Source: Pseudomonas mendocina (GTDB lineage Bacteria > Pseudomonadota > Gammaproteobacteria > Pseudomonadales > Pseudomonadaceae). From it: a stretch of 64,000 nucleotides of DNA. Each line of letters starts with the position of its first letter. Within the stretch, counting starts at the first letter, position 1. The position numbers were made by a program, and so were the translations under genes. The notes under the pieces are model-generated. The model saw only the letters and a program-made list of their open reading frames with translations. It did not search any database and had not been told where the DNA came from. The stretch covers positions 2,976,001-3,040,000 of the forward strand of contig NZ_LR134290.1 in NCBI RefSeq assembly GCF_900636545.1, read 5' to 3'. Positions 17,406-26,379 of the stretch are shown here, one piece after another.

Positions 17406-17705
17406 ATGAGTCAGAATGATCGAGCGTACAGCGAGAAACGCGACTATATCCGCATGCGACTGGAAGCAGCAGTCGTCCTCCATCACGCTGGCCGGGAAAT
17501 CCCTGCAATGTGCCTGGATCTCTCCAGCACCGGCATGCAAATCGAGGCTGAAGTCGCCTTGAGCATGGGTGACAAGGTCAAGGTCCACATCCCCTCCGAG
17601 CACAGCGAGCTGGCCGGTCTCGATGCTCAGGCGGAAGTGGTTCGGGTAAGTGATCTGGGCGACGGCCGGCAGTCGTTGGGCCTGGCCATCATCTCCATGA
17701 GCTGA
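17406..17705 (+). CDS. PilZ-domain c-di-GMP binding protein
   Basis: 99 residues, essentially one PilZ domain. Both c-di-GMP motifs are visible: RxxxR as 'KRDYIRMR' (residues ~11-17) and DxSxxG as 'CLDLSSTGMQI'. ATG 17406 is preceded by an AGAGGACAGG stretch. A single-domain protein of this kind is a receptor/adaptor; the effector partner is unknown. It is divergent from rssB and followed by a strong bidirectional terminator. Confidence 0.92.
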   Translation: MSQNDRAYSEKRDYIRMRLEAAVVLHHAGREIPAMCLDLSSTGMQIEAEVALSMGDKVKVHIPSEHSELAGLDAQAEVVRVSDLGDGRQSLGLAIISMS

Positions 17706-17718
17706 AATCTGCATTTAC

Positions 17719-17749
17719 GAAAAAGGCGGCCCGAGGGCCGCCTTTTTCG
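17719..17749. terminator. Bidirectional terminator between the PilZ gene and mlaA
   Basis: GAAAAAGGCGGCCC-GAG-GGGCCGCCTTTTTC-type hairpin with A and T tracts on both sides, between convergent genes. Confidence 0.9.
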
Positions 17750-17792
17750 TATCCACGGAGCGTTGCTTCCGCCCTCGTGAGCTCATCTGCAC

Positions 17793-18497
17793 TTAGAAGT
17801 CGTCTTCGACCTGCCCATCCTTGATCTTGAACTCACGGCTCTGCAGATAGGCGTTACGGATGAAGATGTACTTGTCGCCGCTGATCAGGCGCTCGGCCTG
17901 CAGCAGGCTGGCCCGGGTGTCGACCACCTGGACGCCACGAGTGACGTTACGGGTCGGCACATGGTCGATGTACGGATAGGGGGTCAGGAAGCTATCCGGT
18001 ACACGCCCGGCAGCGTCGCGCACGGTGCTTGGGCCGAGGAACGGGATGACCAGATACGGGCCGCTTTCCAAGCCCCAGACGCCCAGGGTCTGGCCGAAAT
18101 CTTCGTTGCTCTTCTGCAGGCCCATGTGTTTCGCCACATCGAAGAAGCCCAGAACGCCAAAGGTGGTGTTGAAGATCAGACGACCGGTATCGACGCCAGC
18201 ATCGTGCACCTTGCCCTGCAGCAGGTTGTTGGCCAGGTTGCCGACGTCGCCGATGTTGCCGAAGACGTTATGCACACCGTCCTCGAGAAACTGCGGCGTC
18301 ACCGCACGGTAACCCTGTGCGATGGGCTTCAACGCATAGGTGTCGAGCGCGTCGTTGAAACGGAAGATCGGGCGGTTGAAACCTTCCCAAGGATCTTCTT
18401 CCGAAGCAGCCTGGCCCATGGCAGGCAACAAGCCCAGGCCAACAAGGGCCATCAGGCCACCCAGGCGCGCGATCCAGCGAGCACCGATCACATGCAT
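17793..18497 (-). CDS. mlaA: Outer-membrane lipid asymmetry protein MlaA (VacJ)
   Basis: 234 residues from ATG 18497. A signal sequence (~30 residues, 'GLMALVGLGLLPAMGQA') has no lipobox cysteine. The conserved MlaA core 'EDPWEGFNRPIFRFNDALDTYALKPIAQGYRAVTP', 'NNLLQGK', 'RLIFNTTFGVLGFFDVA', 'EDFGQTLGVWGLESGPYLVIPFLGPSTVRDA' is complete. MlaA extracts mislocalised phospholipids from the outer leaflet and hands them to the MlaFEDBC system. The absence of a lipid-anchor Cys, as in Pseudomonas homologues, separates it from E. coli MlaA. Divergent from the thioesterase gene. Confidence 0.93.
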   Translation of the reverse strand: MHVIGARWIARLGGLMALVGLGLLPAMGQAASEEDPWEGFNRPIFRFNDALDTYALKPIAQGYRAVTPQFLEDGVHNVFGNIGDVGNLANNLLQGKVHDAGVDTGRLIFNTTFGVLGFFDVAKHMGLQKSNEDFGQTLGVWGLESGPYLVIPFLGPSTVRDAAGRVPDSFLTPYPYIDHVPTRNVTRGVQVVDTRASLLQAERLISGDKYIFIRNAYLQSREFKIKDGQVEDDF

Positions 18498-18601
18498 TGA
18501 AATCTCTCCTTGAGGGAAATAAGGTGGCCAACGCCAGTGGCCTGAAGGCCGCGTAGTATAAAGCCTGAAGCCCGCATTGGGCAGCATAGCGAAGAAAAGC
18601 G

Positions 18602-19012
18602 ATGACTGATAAACCCCTGCTGCACACCGCACACATCCCCGTTCGCTGGGGCGACATGGACAGCTATGGGCACGTCAACAACATCATCTACATGCAGTAC
18701 CTGGAGGAAGCCCGTGTCGCCTGGTTCGAGCTGGCCGGCGTGGCGATGAGCAACGTGCCATTCGGCCCGGTAGTACTGCAGACCCAGCACACCTACCTTA
18801 AACCCGTGGTCCATCCCGCTACCGTGGTGGTGCAACTGAGGGCTGGTGCAGTAGGCCGTAGCAGCCTGGTTATCGAGCATAGTCTGAGCACTGTCGAGGA
18901 TCCGCTGACGATCTACGGCGAGGGTTACTGCAAACTGGTATGGATCGACCACGACAGCGGCAAGTCGGTCGCCCTGCCCGAGCACGTTCGCGCCCTGTTC
19001 GCCGTCACCTGA
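18602..19012 (+). CDS. YbgC-type hotdog acyl-CoA thioesterase
   Basis: 136 residues, hotdog fold. 'IPVRWGDMDSYGHVNNIIYMQYLEEARVAWF' carries the catalytic Asp of the 4-hydroxybenzoyl-CoA thioesterase/YbgC group (WGDMDxxGHVNN). It hydrolyses an acyl-CoA in the cytoplasm; the natural acyl group is unknown. The gene starts 104 bp from divergent mlaA and is followed by a HAD-like gene after 62 bp. Confidence 0.9.
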   Translation: MTDKPLLHTAHIPVRWGDMDSYGHVNNIIYMQYLEEARVAWFELAGVAMSNVPFGPVVLQTQHTYLKPVVHPATVVVQLRAGAVGRSSLVIEHSLSTVEDPLTIYGEGYCKLVWIDHDSGKSVALPEHVRALFAVT

Positions 19013-19074
19013 CGGTCACATGGCGGTCATCCGCTGCCGCTAGATTGGCTTGGGCCATTGCCGCGGATGATCCC

Positions 19075-19791
19075 ATGCCCTCCTCCTGCACTGCCCTGAT
19101 CTTTCAACTGTCCGGCTGCCTGGTCGACTTCGGCGCCCGTACGCTGCCTGTCGCCCTGCAGCGTTTGTATCCCGAGCTCACGACCAAGCCCACCATTGGC
19201 GCACCTCAGCAGGCGCTGGAGGTCCTGCTCGGCAAACCCGCCACGGCAGCGCAACTGCAGGCGCTGGAACAGATGCTCGGTGAAGTTGCAGGCGAACATG
19301 CCGAGCTGACCCCTGGCGCCGCACAGTTGCTGCAAACCCTGCATGACACAGGTACACCCTGCGCATGGCTGGACAACCTACCCGCCGAGGCCAGCCTGCG
19401 CCTGGCGCAGGCACTGCCGTCCCACATCGAGGAAGTGATACCTCACCAGGCCAGGCCCTGGCCGGCGCCAGACAACTGCTGGAAAGCGTTGAGCCACCTG
19501 AGCGTGGAGCGCCTGGATGGCTGTATTGTCGTCAGCGGCAATCCCCTGCTGCTGCAGGCTGGGCTCAATGCCGGCTGCTGGACCATCGGCCTGGCAACCT
19601 GTGGGCCTCTGTGCGGCCAGGCCCCAGCCGACTGGCAAGCGCTCGGTGCAAGCGAGCAGGAACGACTGCGGGCCGAGGCGACACTGCAGCTCTATCGCCT
19701 GGGCGTACATTCGGTAGTCGATCACTTGGGCGAGATCGCGGCCAGCCTCGAAGATATCGGTATGCGCCGCAGCAAGGGCGAAAAGCCCTGA
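19075..19791 (+). CDS. HAD-superfamily phosphonatase-like protein with degenerate active site
   Basis: 238 residues. The overall pattern follows phosphonoacetaldehyde hydrolase (PhnX) relatives: 'ALIFQLSGCLVDFGARTLPVALQ' at the N-terminus and 'SGNPLLLQAGLNAGCWTIGL' at residues ~160-180. The catalytic motifs are damaged: the nucleophile Asp of FDxxGT is Gln11, the acid/base position is Ser13, and the GDxxxDxxxG aspartates are replaced by Asn and Leu. A phosphotransfer reaction is therefore unlikely, while the fold seems kept. A conserved-looking open frame without stops or frameshifts argues against a pseudogene. Confidence 0.8.
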   Translation: MPSSCTALIFQLSGCLVDFGARTLPVALQRLYPELTTKPTIGAPQQALEVLLGKPATAAQLQALEQMLGEVAGEHAELTPGAAQLLQTLHDTGTPCAWLDNLPAEASLRLAQALPSHIEEVIPHQARPWPAPDNCWKALSHLSVERLDGCIVVSGNPLLLQAGLNAGCWTIGLATCGPLCGQAPADWQALGASEQERLRAEATLQLYRLGVHSVVDHLGEIAASLEDIGMRRSKGEKP

Positions 19792-19907
19792 GCGCTTGAT
19801 CAGGATCAGGCAAAGCCGGCCTGCTTGGATTAACCTTCAGGTACGGGCTGAAAACTTCCGGCGACGCTGGGGGTCAATGCCTATGCCGATTCGAGAAGGA
19901 GAACTCT

Positions 19908-20174
19908 ATGCCCGCAAGCGACCTGCAGCAGCAACTGGAAGCCCTCCAGCAGCACCTGGCCCAGGACACGCCGCTCAGTGAGGAAGAACGCGCATCGCTT
20001 TACCTGCTGACTCAGGAAATCGAAGTGCAACTGGCACGCGAAGCCGCAGCGGCGCCCGACGCCACGCTGGTCGATGGCGTCAATCTGGCGGTGGAACGTT
20101 TCGAGGCGAGCCATCCCACCCTCGCCGGCACCCTGCGCAATATCATGCAGACCCTGGCCAACATGGGCATCTGA
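19908..20174 (+). CDS. DUF4404 family protein
   Basis: 88 residues, mostly helical and acidic: 'DLQQQLEALQQHLAQDTPLSEEERASLYLLTQEIEVQLARE...DATLVDGVNLAVERFEASHPTLAGTLRNIMQTLANMGI'. Length and the 'FEASHPTLAGTLRNIMQTLANMGI' ending match the DUF4404 family. Good site AGAAGGAG 9 bases before ATG. Function unknown. A terminator follows. Confidence 0.88.
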   Translation: MPASDLQQQLEALQQHLAQDTPLSEEERASLYLLTQEIEVQLAREAAAAPDATLVDGVNLAVERFEASHPTLAGTLRNIMQTLANMGI

Positions 20175-20208
20175 ACGCCCTACCGCAGATAGAGCCCGAG
20201 AACTCAAA

Positions 20209-20238
20209 CAAAATGCCGCCCAATGGCGGCATTTTTCA
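20209..20238. terminator. Terminator between DUF4404 gene and queF
   Basis: AAAATGCCGCC-CAAT-GGCGGCATTTTT hairpin with A and T tracts; serves the two convergent genes. Confidence 0.9.
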
Positions 20239-20242
20239 TGGA

Positions 20243-21073
20243 TTACTGGCGCGCCAGGCGAGCATTGTCCGGGGTGATTGCCTCGGTGCTGCGGTACGGG
20301 TTGATATCCAGCCCACCGCGGCGCACATAGCGCGCATAGACGGTGAGCGACTGCGGCTGCAGCAGGCGCTGCAGATCGAGGAAGATACGTTCCACGCACT
20401 GCTCGTGAAAGTCGGCGTGCTGGCGGAATCTCACCAGATAAGCCAGCAGGCTGGCGTGATCCAGGGCCGCGCCCCGGTACTGCACGACAAGACTCCCCCA
20501 ATCCGGCTGGCCGGTGACCGGACAGTTGGACTTGAGCAGATGGCTATGCAGGCTCTCCTCCACCACACGCCCGGCGTCGCAACGCAGCAACTGCGGCTGT
20601 GGCTGGTGGTACTGGCTGACGCTGATCTCCAGCTCGTCGATGCACTGGCCCGGCAGCGTCGCCATGCCCTCTGCCGACACCTCGCCCAGCGAGCGCAGGC
20701 GCACCGCCACCGGCTTGCCGGCCACCTTCGACAAATCGCGCGCCAGGGTTGCCTGCACCTCGTCCCAGCTGGCGAATACCGTCTGATTCAGCGAGTTGAG
20801 ATAGAGCTTGAAGGACTTCGACTCGATGATGTTCGGCGAATCGGCAGGAATGGCGAATTCACCGATGGCCACCACCGGCTTGCCGGACGGTAGCAGCCAG
20901 GACAGCTCGTAGCAGTTCCAGTAGTCCACGCCCTGATACGGCAGGCTGGCACCATCCAGGCCTAGCTCCGCCCACTTGGTGCTGCGTGAAATGGGAAACA
21001 GCAACTCGGGGCTGTACTCTGCGATGTACTGGCTGGATTTGCCCAGCGGGGAATGTTCGGCGGGGTGCTGCAT
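20243..21073 (-). CDS. queF: NADPH-dependent 7-cyano-7-deazaguanine reductase QueF
   Basis: 276 residues, the long (YqcD-type, tandem T-fold) form. Catalytic Cys184 lies in '[20 protein letters not shown]'; '[17 protein letters not shown]' is the NADPH/substrate motif, and '[16 protein letters not shown]' the C-terminal signature. It reduces preQ0 to preQ1 in queuosine synthesis. ATG 21073 is preferred over a start three codons earlier. No preQ1 riboswitch-like structure was recognised upstream. Confidence 0.96.
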   Translation of the reverse strand: MQHPAEHSPLGKSSQYIAEYSPELLFPISRSTKWAELGLDGASLPYQGVDYWNCYELSWLLPSGKPVVAIGEFAIPADSPNIIESKSFKLYLNSLNQTVFASWDEVQATLARDLSKVAGKPVAVRLRSLGEVSAEGMATLPGQCIDELEISVSQYHQPQPQLLRCDAGRVVEESLHSHLLKSNCPVTGQPDWGSLVVQYRGAALDHASLLAYLVRFRQHADFHEQCVERIFLDLQRLLQPQSLTVYARYVRRGGLDINPYRSTEAITPDNARLARQ

Positions 21074-21148
21074 GGCGCGCAATCCAGGGTGGCGAAAAAC
21101 CGCGCGAGTTTAACGGGTTGCGCGCCAGGCCGCACCCGCAGACAAACT

Positions 21149-21245
21149 GTGGGAGGGGCTTTCGGCTCCGGCATCCTGCTTCGCTCTACCCCTGCAGTCG
21201 TAGCCGCGACAGCGTCAAAAGCTCGCCGCTGAAGCGCCTCCTACA
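21149..21245. repeat. 97-bp REP-bounded element, copy A
   Basis: Bounded by GTGGGAGGGG and CGCCTCCTACA. Its interior CTTTCGGCTCCGGCATCCTG...TCTACCCCTGCAGTCGTAG...CGCGA recurs, inverted, at 31455-31557 with few changes. Confidence 0.75.
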
Positions 21246-21249
21246 GGGT

Positions 21250-24200
21250 TCAGACCGCCACCGGTTCGTCCTCGATCTTGCGCAGCGGCGCCCAGCGGCG
21301 CAGCAGCAGATACAGGGTCGGAATCACGTAGAGCGTGAAGAAGGTGCCGACCAAAAGCCCACCGACGATCACCAGGCCGATCTGCTGGCGGCTTTCGGCC
21401 CCCGCCCCCGTGGCAATGGCCAAGGGCAGCGAACCCAGCACCATCGCGCCGGTGGTCATCAGGATCGGCCGCAGGCGCTGCACCGATGCCTCGATTACCG
21501 ACTCGCGCAGTGCCTTGCCCTCACGCAGCAGGTGGTTGGCGAACTCGACGATAAGGATGCCGTGCTTGGTGATCAGGCCGATCAGGGTCACCAGACCGAT
21601 CTGCGAATAGATGTTCCAGGTGCCGCCGAACAGCTTCAGCGCCAGCAAGGCGCCGGCCATCGACAGCGGTACGCTGAACAGGATGATCAGCGGATCGCTG
21701 AAGCTTTCGAACTGCGCCGCCAGCACCAGGAAGATGAAGGCCAGGGCCAGGGCGAAGATCAGCAGAATGCCCGAGCTGGATTCCTTGAAATCCCGCGAGG
21801 TGCCGGTGTAGTCGTACTGCGTCTCCGGCGGGAATACCTCGCGGGCGGCCGCCTCCAGATGATTGAGCGCCTCGCCCAAGGTGTAGCCCGCCCCGACGTT
21901 GGCACTGATGGTCACCGCGCGCAGCTGGTTGAAGTGGTTGAGTTCGCGCGGCGCCACCGTCTCGCGCACTTCGATCAGGTTGGACAGCTGCACCATGCCG
22001 CCTTCGCGATCGCGCACGTAGACGCGGTCCAGATCCTGCGGGTTGCTGCGGTCGATATCCTGCAACTGCACCAGCACGTCGTACTGCTCGCCGTTCTGCT
22101 TGAAGCGAGTCACCTGGCGGCTGCCGAACAGGCTCTCCAGGCTGCGCCCGATCACCGACACGTCGGTGCCCACGGCGGCGGCCTGCTCGCGATTGACGGT
22201 AATCTTGAGCTGCGGCGAGTTGAGTTTGAGATCGCTGTCCAAGCCCTCCAGGCCGGGATAATCACGCATGCGCTCCATCAGTTGGTCGACGTAGCCCTGC
22301 AGCTCGGCGTATTCCATGGACGAGCGGATGACGAAGTTGATCGGCTGGTTGCGCGCACTCTGCCCCAGGGGCGGGCGGTTGACCGGGGTGACACGCATGC
22401 CGGCGATGTCCTGCAACTTGGGCAGCAGCTCGTTACGGATCTCGAACTGGCTGCGCGCACGGTCGCCCCAGTCCTCCAGCTTCATGAAGGAAATGCCCTG
22501 GGCCACGGTCGGGAAGCCGGCCACCACCAGATAACGATTGGTCTCGGGAATGCTGGCGTAGGCCGCCTCCACCTCGCGGGCATAGCGCGCGGTGTAGTCG
22601 ATGGTGGCACCATCCGGGCCATTGAACACGCCAACGATGGTTCCGGTGTCCTCGGTTGGCGCCAGCTCCGAACGCAGGCCGCTGAACAGCCAGGCGCACA
22701 GCACGAAGGCCCCCAGCAACACGCCAAGCACCAGCGGCCAGGCGCGCAGAGCGCGATCCAGGCTGTGCTTGTAGCTATAGGTCAGGCCATTGAGGAAACC
22801 TTCGATCAGGTTGTACACGCGACCGTGGCGCTGCTCGTGCTGGTGCGACCTGAGCAGCACCGCACACATCATCGGCGTCAGCGTCAGGGCGACGAAGCCC
22901 GACACCAATACCGAGCCGGCCAGCGTCCAGGCGAACTCGGTGAACAACTTGCCGGTGGTGCCCTGCATGAAACCGATGGGCGCGAATACTGCAGCTAGCG
23001 TCAGGGTCATGGCGATCACCGCGAAGGCGATCTCGCGGCTGCCCTTGAACGCTGCCTGCATGGGTTTCATGCCCGCCTCGATATGGCGGTGGATGTTCTC
23101 CAGCATGACGATGGCGTCATCCACCACCAAGCCGATGGCCAGCACCATGGCCAGTAGGGTCAGGGTGTTGATGGTGAACCCCATCAGCGACATCAGGGCG
23201 AAGGCGCCGATCAGTGATACCGGGATGGTCACCAGCGGGATCAGCGTGGCGCGTAGCGAACGCAGGAAGATGAAGATGATCAGGATGACCAGCGCTACGG
23301 CTTCCCAGATGGTGGTGAAGACGTTATCGATGGACTCGCGGATGAACTGCGAGTTGTCGTTGGCCACGGTCATCTTCATGCCGTCGGGCAACAACGTCTT
23401 GATCTCGGGCCAGGCCGCCTGGAGCCCATCGGAAATGTCCAGCGGGTTGGCCGTGGCCTGCTTGACCAGGCCCAGGGTCACCGCCGGCAGGCCGTTGAAG
23501 CGCACTACGCTACGCTCGTCACGCGGGCCAATCTCGGCGCGGCCGACATCGGACAGGCGCAGCAGATAGCCTTGCGAGTCATCTAGGATCAGTTCGTTGA
23601 ACTGCTGTGGGGTACGCAGATCGGTTTCCGACAGCACGCTGAACTCACGCTCGCGCGACTCGATGCGGCCTGCTGGAATCTCCACGTTCTGCCGGCGCAG
23701 GGCGTCCTCCACGTCCTGCACGGTGAGGTTGTGCGCGGCGAGCTTCTCCGGGTCGAGCCAGATGCGCAGGGAAAAGGTACGCGCACCGCGCACCTGCACT
23801 TCGGAGACGCCAGGAATGGTCTGCAGACGATCCTTGATCACCCGCTCCAGCACGTCGGTGATCTCCATGGCGCTGTGCTGCTGGCTATGGAAGGCGATCC
23901 ACACCACCGGCTGGGCGTCAGCCTCGACCTTCTGCACGATGGGCTCGTCGACCTCGTCCGGCAGCAGGCTGCGCACCCGCCCGAGACGGTCGCGCACATC
24001 GTTGGCCGCCTCGTCGGCGCTACGACCGAGGCGAAACTGCGCGGTGATCTGGGTGTTCTCCGCGCGGCTGATGGAGGTGACGAAATCCAGCCCCTCGATG
24101 CCGGAGAGCACGTCCTCCACCGGCTGCGCCACCTGCGACTCCATGATCTCCGGGCTGGCGCCGGGATAGGTGACCTGCACAGTGACGATGGGCACATCGA

Positions 24201-24318
24201 TATTGGGGTATTCGCGCACGTTGAGGCGGTCATAGGCCATCAGCCCCAGCAGCACCACAATCAGCGACAGGACGGTGGCGAATACCGGCCGGCGAATGCA
24301 GACGTCGGAAAGTGTCAC
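21250..24318 (-). CDS. RND (HAE1) efflux transporter, inner-membrane permease
   Basis: 1022 residues, the standard AcrB/MexB-like length with about 12 membrane segments. 'RRPVFATVLSLIVVLLGLMAYDRLNVREYPNIDVPIVTV' starts helix 1; the proton-relay pair is in 'GLVVDDAIVMLENIHRHIEAG' in helix 4. The start is GTG 24318, overlapping the membrane-fusion gene stop (GTGA). It uses the proton gradient to export small hydrophobic molecules. The sequence is closer to the MexN/VexF-like 'one-component plus adaptor' branch than to MexB by impression. No outer-membrane channel gene is adjacent, so it must use a shared TolC/OprM-type channel. Confidence 0.93.
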   Translation of the reverse strand: MTLSDVCIRRPVFATVLSLIVVLLGLMAYDRLNVREYPNIDVPIVTVQVTYPGASPEIMESQVAQPVEDVLSGIEGLDFVTSISRAENTQITAQFRLGRSADEAANDVRDRLGRVRSLLPDEVDEPIVQKVEADAQPVVWIAFHSQQHSAMEITDVLERVIKDRLQTIPGVSEVQVRGARTFSLRIWLDPEKLAAHNLTVQDVEDALRRQNVEIPAGRIESREREFSVLSETDLRTPQQFNELILDDSQGYLLRLSDVGRAEIGPRDERSVVRFNGLPAVTLGLVKQATANPLDISDGLQAAWPEIKTLLPDGMKMTVANDNSQFIRESIDNVFTTIWEAVALVILIIFIFLRSLRATLIPLVTIPVSLIGAFALMSLMGFTINTLTLLAMVLAIGLVVDDAIVMLENIHRHIEAGMKPMQAAFKGSREIAFAVIAMTLTLAAVFAPIGFMQGTTGKLFTEFAWTLAGSVLVSGFVALTLTPMMCAVLLRSHQHEQRHGRVYNLIEGFLNGLTYSYKHSLDRALRAWPLVLGVLLGAFVLCAWLFSGLRSELAPTEDTGTIVGVFNGPDGATIDYTARYAREVEAAYASIPETNRYLVVAGFPTVAQGISFMKLEDWGDRARSQFEIRNELLPKLQDIAGMRVTPVNRPPLGQSARNQPINFVIRSSMEYAELQGYVDQLMERMRDYPGLEGLDSDLKLNSPQLKITVNREQAAAVGTDVSVIGRSLESLFGSRQVTRFKQNGEQYDVLVQLQDIDRSNPQDLDRVYVRDREGGMVQLSNLIEVRETVAPRELNHFNQLRAVTISANVGAGYTLGEALNHLEAAAREVFPPETQYDYTGTSRDFKESSSGILLIFALALAFIFLVLAAQFESFSDPLIILFSVPLSMAGALLALKLFGGTWNIYSQIGLVTLIGLITKHGILIVEFANHLLREGKALRESVIEASVQRLRPILMTTGAMVLGSLPLAIATGAGAESRQQIGLVIVGGLLVGTFFTLYVIPTLYLLLRRWAPLRKIEDEPVAV

Positions 24319-25337
24319 AGCTGGCGCTCCCCGCTCTTGCTGCGCACGGCCAAGCCTTCGCGCACCCGCTGCCAGCCGGCACTGATGATGGTCTCGTCAC
24401 CCTGCAGGCCTTCGCGTACCTCGACCAGGCCATCGAAGCGCTTGCCCAGCTTCACATCGCGGCGCTCGACCTTGTCATCGACCAGCAGATTGACCAGCAG
24501 CTTGTCGCCCTGCGGCATCACCGCTTCTTCAGGGATCACCAGCGCGTCGGGCCGCACGTCGAGAATCACCGAAACGCGGACGAACTGGCCCGGGCGCAGG
24601 CGGCGGTCATCGTTAGCGATATGTGCGCGGATCGCCTGGCTGCGGCCGGCTTCGTCCAGGCGCGGGTTGATGGCGTAGATCTCGCCGCGAAAGCGCTCGC
24701 CAGGGTAGGTATCGAGGGTGATTTCCACAGTCTGGCCCAGGCGCACCTGGGCCACGGCCTTCTGCGGAATGCGGAAGTCGACCTTGAGCGGGTCGAGCAC
24801 TTCCAGGTTGACGATGTTCTGCCCGGCGCTGAGGTAGTCGCCGACGCTGGCCTGGCGCAGGCCGAGCGTGCCGTCGTAGGGCGCCTTGATCTGGGTCTTG
24901 TCGAGCCGTGCCTGGGCCAACGCCTGCGCGGCTCGAGCGGCCTGCAACTGGCTTTGCGCTTCGTCCAGCGCCTGGGCGTTACTGGCGCCGCGCTGGAAGA
25001 GCATCTGCGCCCGTTGGTGGTTTTTCTCGGCCAGATCGAGGTTGGCGCGGGCCTGAGCGAATTCGGCGCGGGCAATGGCGTCGTCGAGACTGACCAGCAG
25101 ATCCCCCGCAGTTACCGCCTGGCCTTCACGAAAATGCAGGGTGGCCAGACGCCCTTCGATTTCCGGGCGGATCATCACCGACTCGTCGGAACGCAGCGAG
25201 CCGAAGGTGATCAGCTCGTCGCGCACCTCCATCTGGCGCACCGGCACCACCTCGACCATCGGCCCTTCGGCAGCCACTGCAGGCAACGCACAAAAGCCCA
25301 GCAACAGCCACGGAAGCGCACGTAACAGCCCGGTCAT
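24315..25337 (-). CDS. RND efflux periplasmic adaptor (membrane fusion protein)
   Basis: 340 residues. The signal peptide 'LPWLLLGFCALPAVAA' has no lipobox, so the adaptor is periplasmic and not lipid-anchored. Barrel-sandwich and hairpin regions are present: 'MIRPEIEGRLATLHFREGQAVTAGDLLVSLDDAIARAEFAQARANLDLAEKNHQRAQMLFQRGA' and 'KTQIKAPYDGTLGLRQASVGDYLSAGQNIVNLE'. First gene of a two-gene operon with the RND pump. No local regulator gene is visible beside it. Confidence 0.92.
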   Translation of the reverse strand: MTGLLRALPWLLLGFCALPAVAAEGPMVEVVPVRQMEVRDELITFGSLRSDESVMIRPEIEGRLATLHFREGQAVTAGDLLVSLDDAIARAEFAQARANLDLAEKNHQRAQMLFQRGASNAQALDEAQSQLQAARAAQALAQARLDKTQIKAPYDGTLGLRQASVGDYLSAGQNIVNLEVLDPLKVDFRIPQKAVAQVRLGQTVEITLDTYPGERFRGEIYAINPRLDEAGRSQAIRAHIANDDRRLRPGQFVRVSVILDVRPDALVIPEEAVMPQGDKLLVNLLVDDKVERRDVKLGKRFDGLVEVREGLQGDETIISAGWQRVREGLAVRSKSGERQL

Positions 25338-25442
25338 GATCAGCCCCTTCTTATTGGTAGAGGCGGAGTCTAACCGGCTCCTGCGTTACTGACAGGTGCG
25401 CAAGTTATTTCGCTATATTTTTTCGGTCGCCAGCACGTCCAG

Positions 25443-25578
25443 CAGGAGCGGCTTCAGCCGCGAGCATTCAACGGCAGCCCGGATGAACCCTCGGGAACAC
25501 AGCAGCCATACCCCGGATTTCATCCGGGCTACCGGCGCGGCCTGCGCCGCGAAAATCGCGGATGAATCCGCTCCCACA
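25443..25578. repeat. Nested REP elements upstream of the RND operon
   Basis: GGAGCGGCTTCAGCCGCGAG (about 25446) faces CGCGGATGAATCCGCTCCCA (about 25558-25577). Inside lies CAGCCCGGATGA... facing CCCCGGATTTCATCCGGGCT (about 25513-25532). Both families recur elsewhere in the window. Confidence 0.75.
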
Positions 25579-25584
25579 AAACCG

Positions 25585-26379
25585 TCACTGGCGCATGCCA
25601 CGGCCGCTGATCAGCAGGCGGATGCACAAGGTATAGAGCGCAGCGGTGGCCAGCAGCATGAAACCGATGGCTACGCCGATACGGATGTCGGACACCCCGA
25701 GAATGCCGTAACGGAAGGCGTTAACCATATGCAGGATGGGGTTGCCCATCGACACGGTCTGCCAGAACGGCGGCAGCAGGGTAATGGAGTAGAACACTCC
25801 GCCCAGGTAGGTCAGCGGCGTCAGCACGAAGGTAGGGACGATCGAAATGTCGTCGAAGTTGCGCGCATAGACCGCGTTGACGAAGCCGCCGAGGGAGAAG
25901 ATCGTCGCCGTCAGCAACACCACCAGCACGGTCACGCCCAAGTGGTGCACCTGTAGATGGGTGAAGAACAGCGACAGGATGGTGACGATCACCCCCACCG
26001 CCAGCCCGCGCAGCACACCGCCGACGACAAAGCCGATGAGGATGGTGTGCGGCGACACCGGCGAGACCAGCAGCTCCTCGACGTTGCGCTGGAACTTGCT
26101 GCCGAAGAAGCTCGACACCACGTTGCCGTAGCTGTTGGTGATCACCGACATCATGATCAGCCCCGGCACGATGTACTCCATGTAGGTGAAGCCGCCCATG
26201 TCGCCAATCTGCCGGCCGATCAGGCTACCGAAGATGACGAAGTACAGGACCATGGTGATCGCGGGCGGCAGCAGGGTCTGCGGCCAGATGCGCACGAAGC
26301 GGCGTACTTCGCGATGGACGATGGTACGCAGGGCGATCAGGTTGGCAGCGAACTCGCTATTGAGGTACTGGGTATTCAT
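25585..26379 (-). CDS. yadH: ABC-2 type permease, YadH-like
   Basis: 264 residues, about six membrane segments. 'NSEFAANLIALRTIVHREVRRFVRIWPQTLLPPAITMVLYFVIFGSLIG' and 'YIVPGLIMMSVITNSYGNVVSSFFGSKFQRNVEELLVSPVSPHTILIGFV' are typical of YadH/NodJ-like exporters. ATG 26379 overlaps the ATPase stop by 4 bp. The cargo of YadGH is unknown. Confidence 0.9.
   Translation of the reverse strand: MNTQYLNSEFAANLIALRTIVHREVRRFVRIWPQTLLPPAITMVLYFVIFGSLIGRQIGDMGGFTYMEYIVPGLIMMSVITNSYGNVVSSFFGSKFQRNVEELLVSPVSPHTILIGFVVGGVLRGLAVGVIVTILSLFFTHLQVHHLGVTVLVVLLTATIFSLGGFVNAVYARNFDDISIVPTFVLTPLTYLGGVFYSITLLPPFWQTVSMGNPILHMVNAFRYGILGVSDIRIGVAIGFMLLATAALYTLCIRLLISGRGMRQ

Noticed and set aside
20986..22998. 670-codon plus-strand frame opposite the RND gene
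   Set aside because: His/Gln/Arg-rich, antisense to a transporter with clear motifs.
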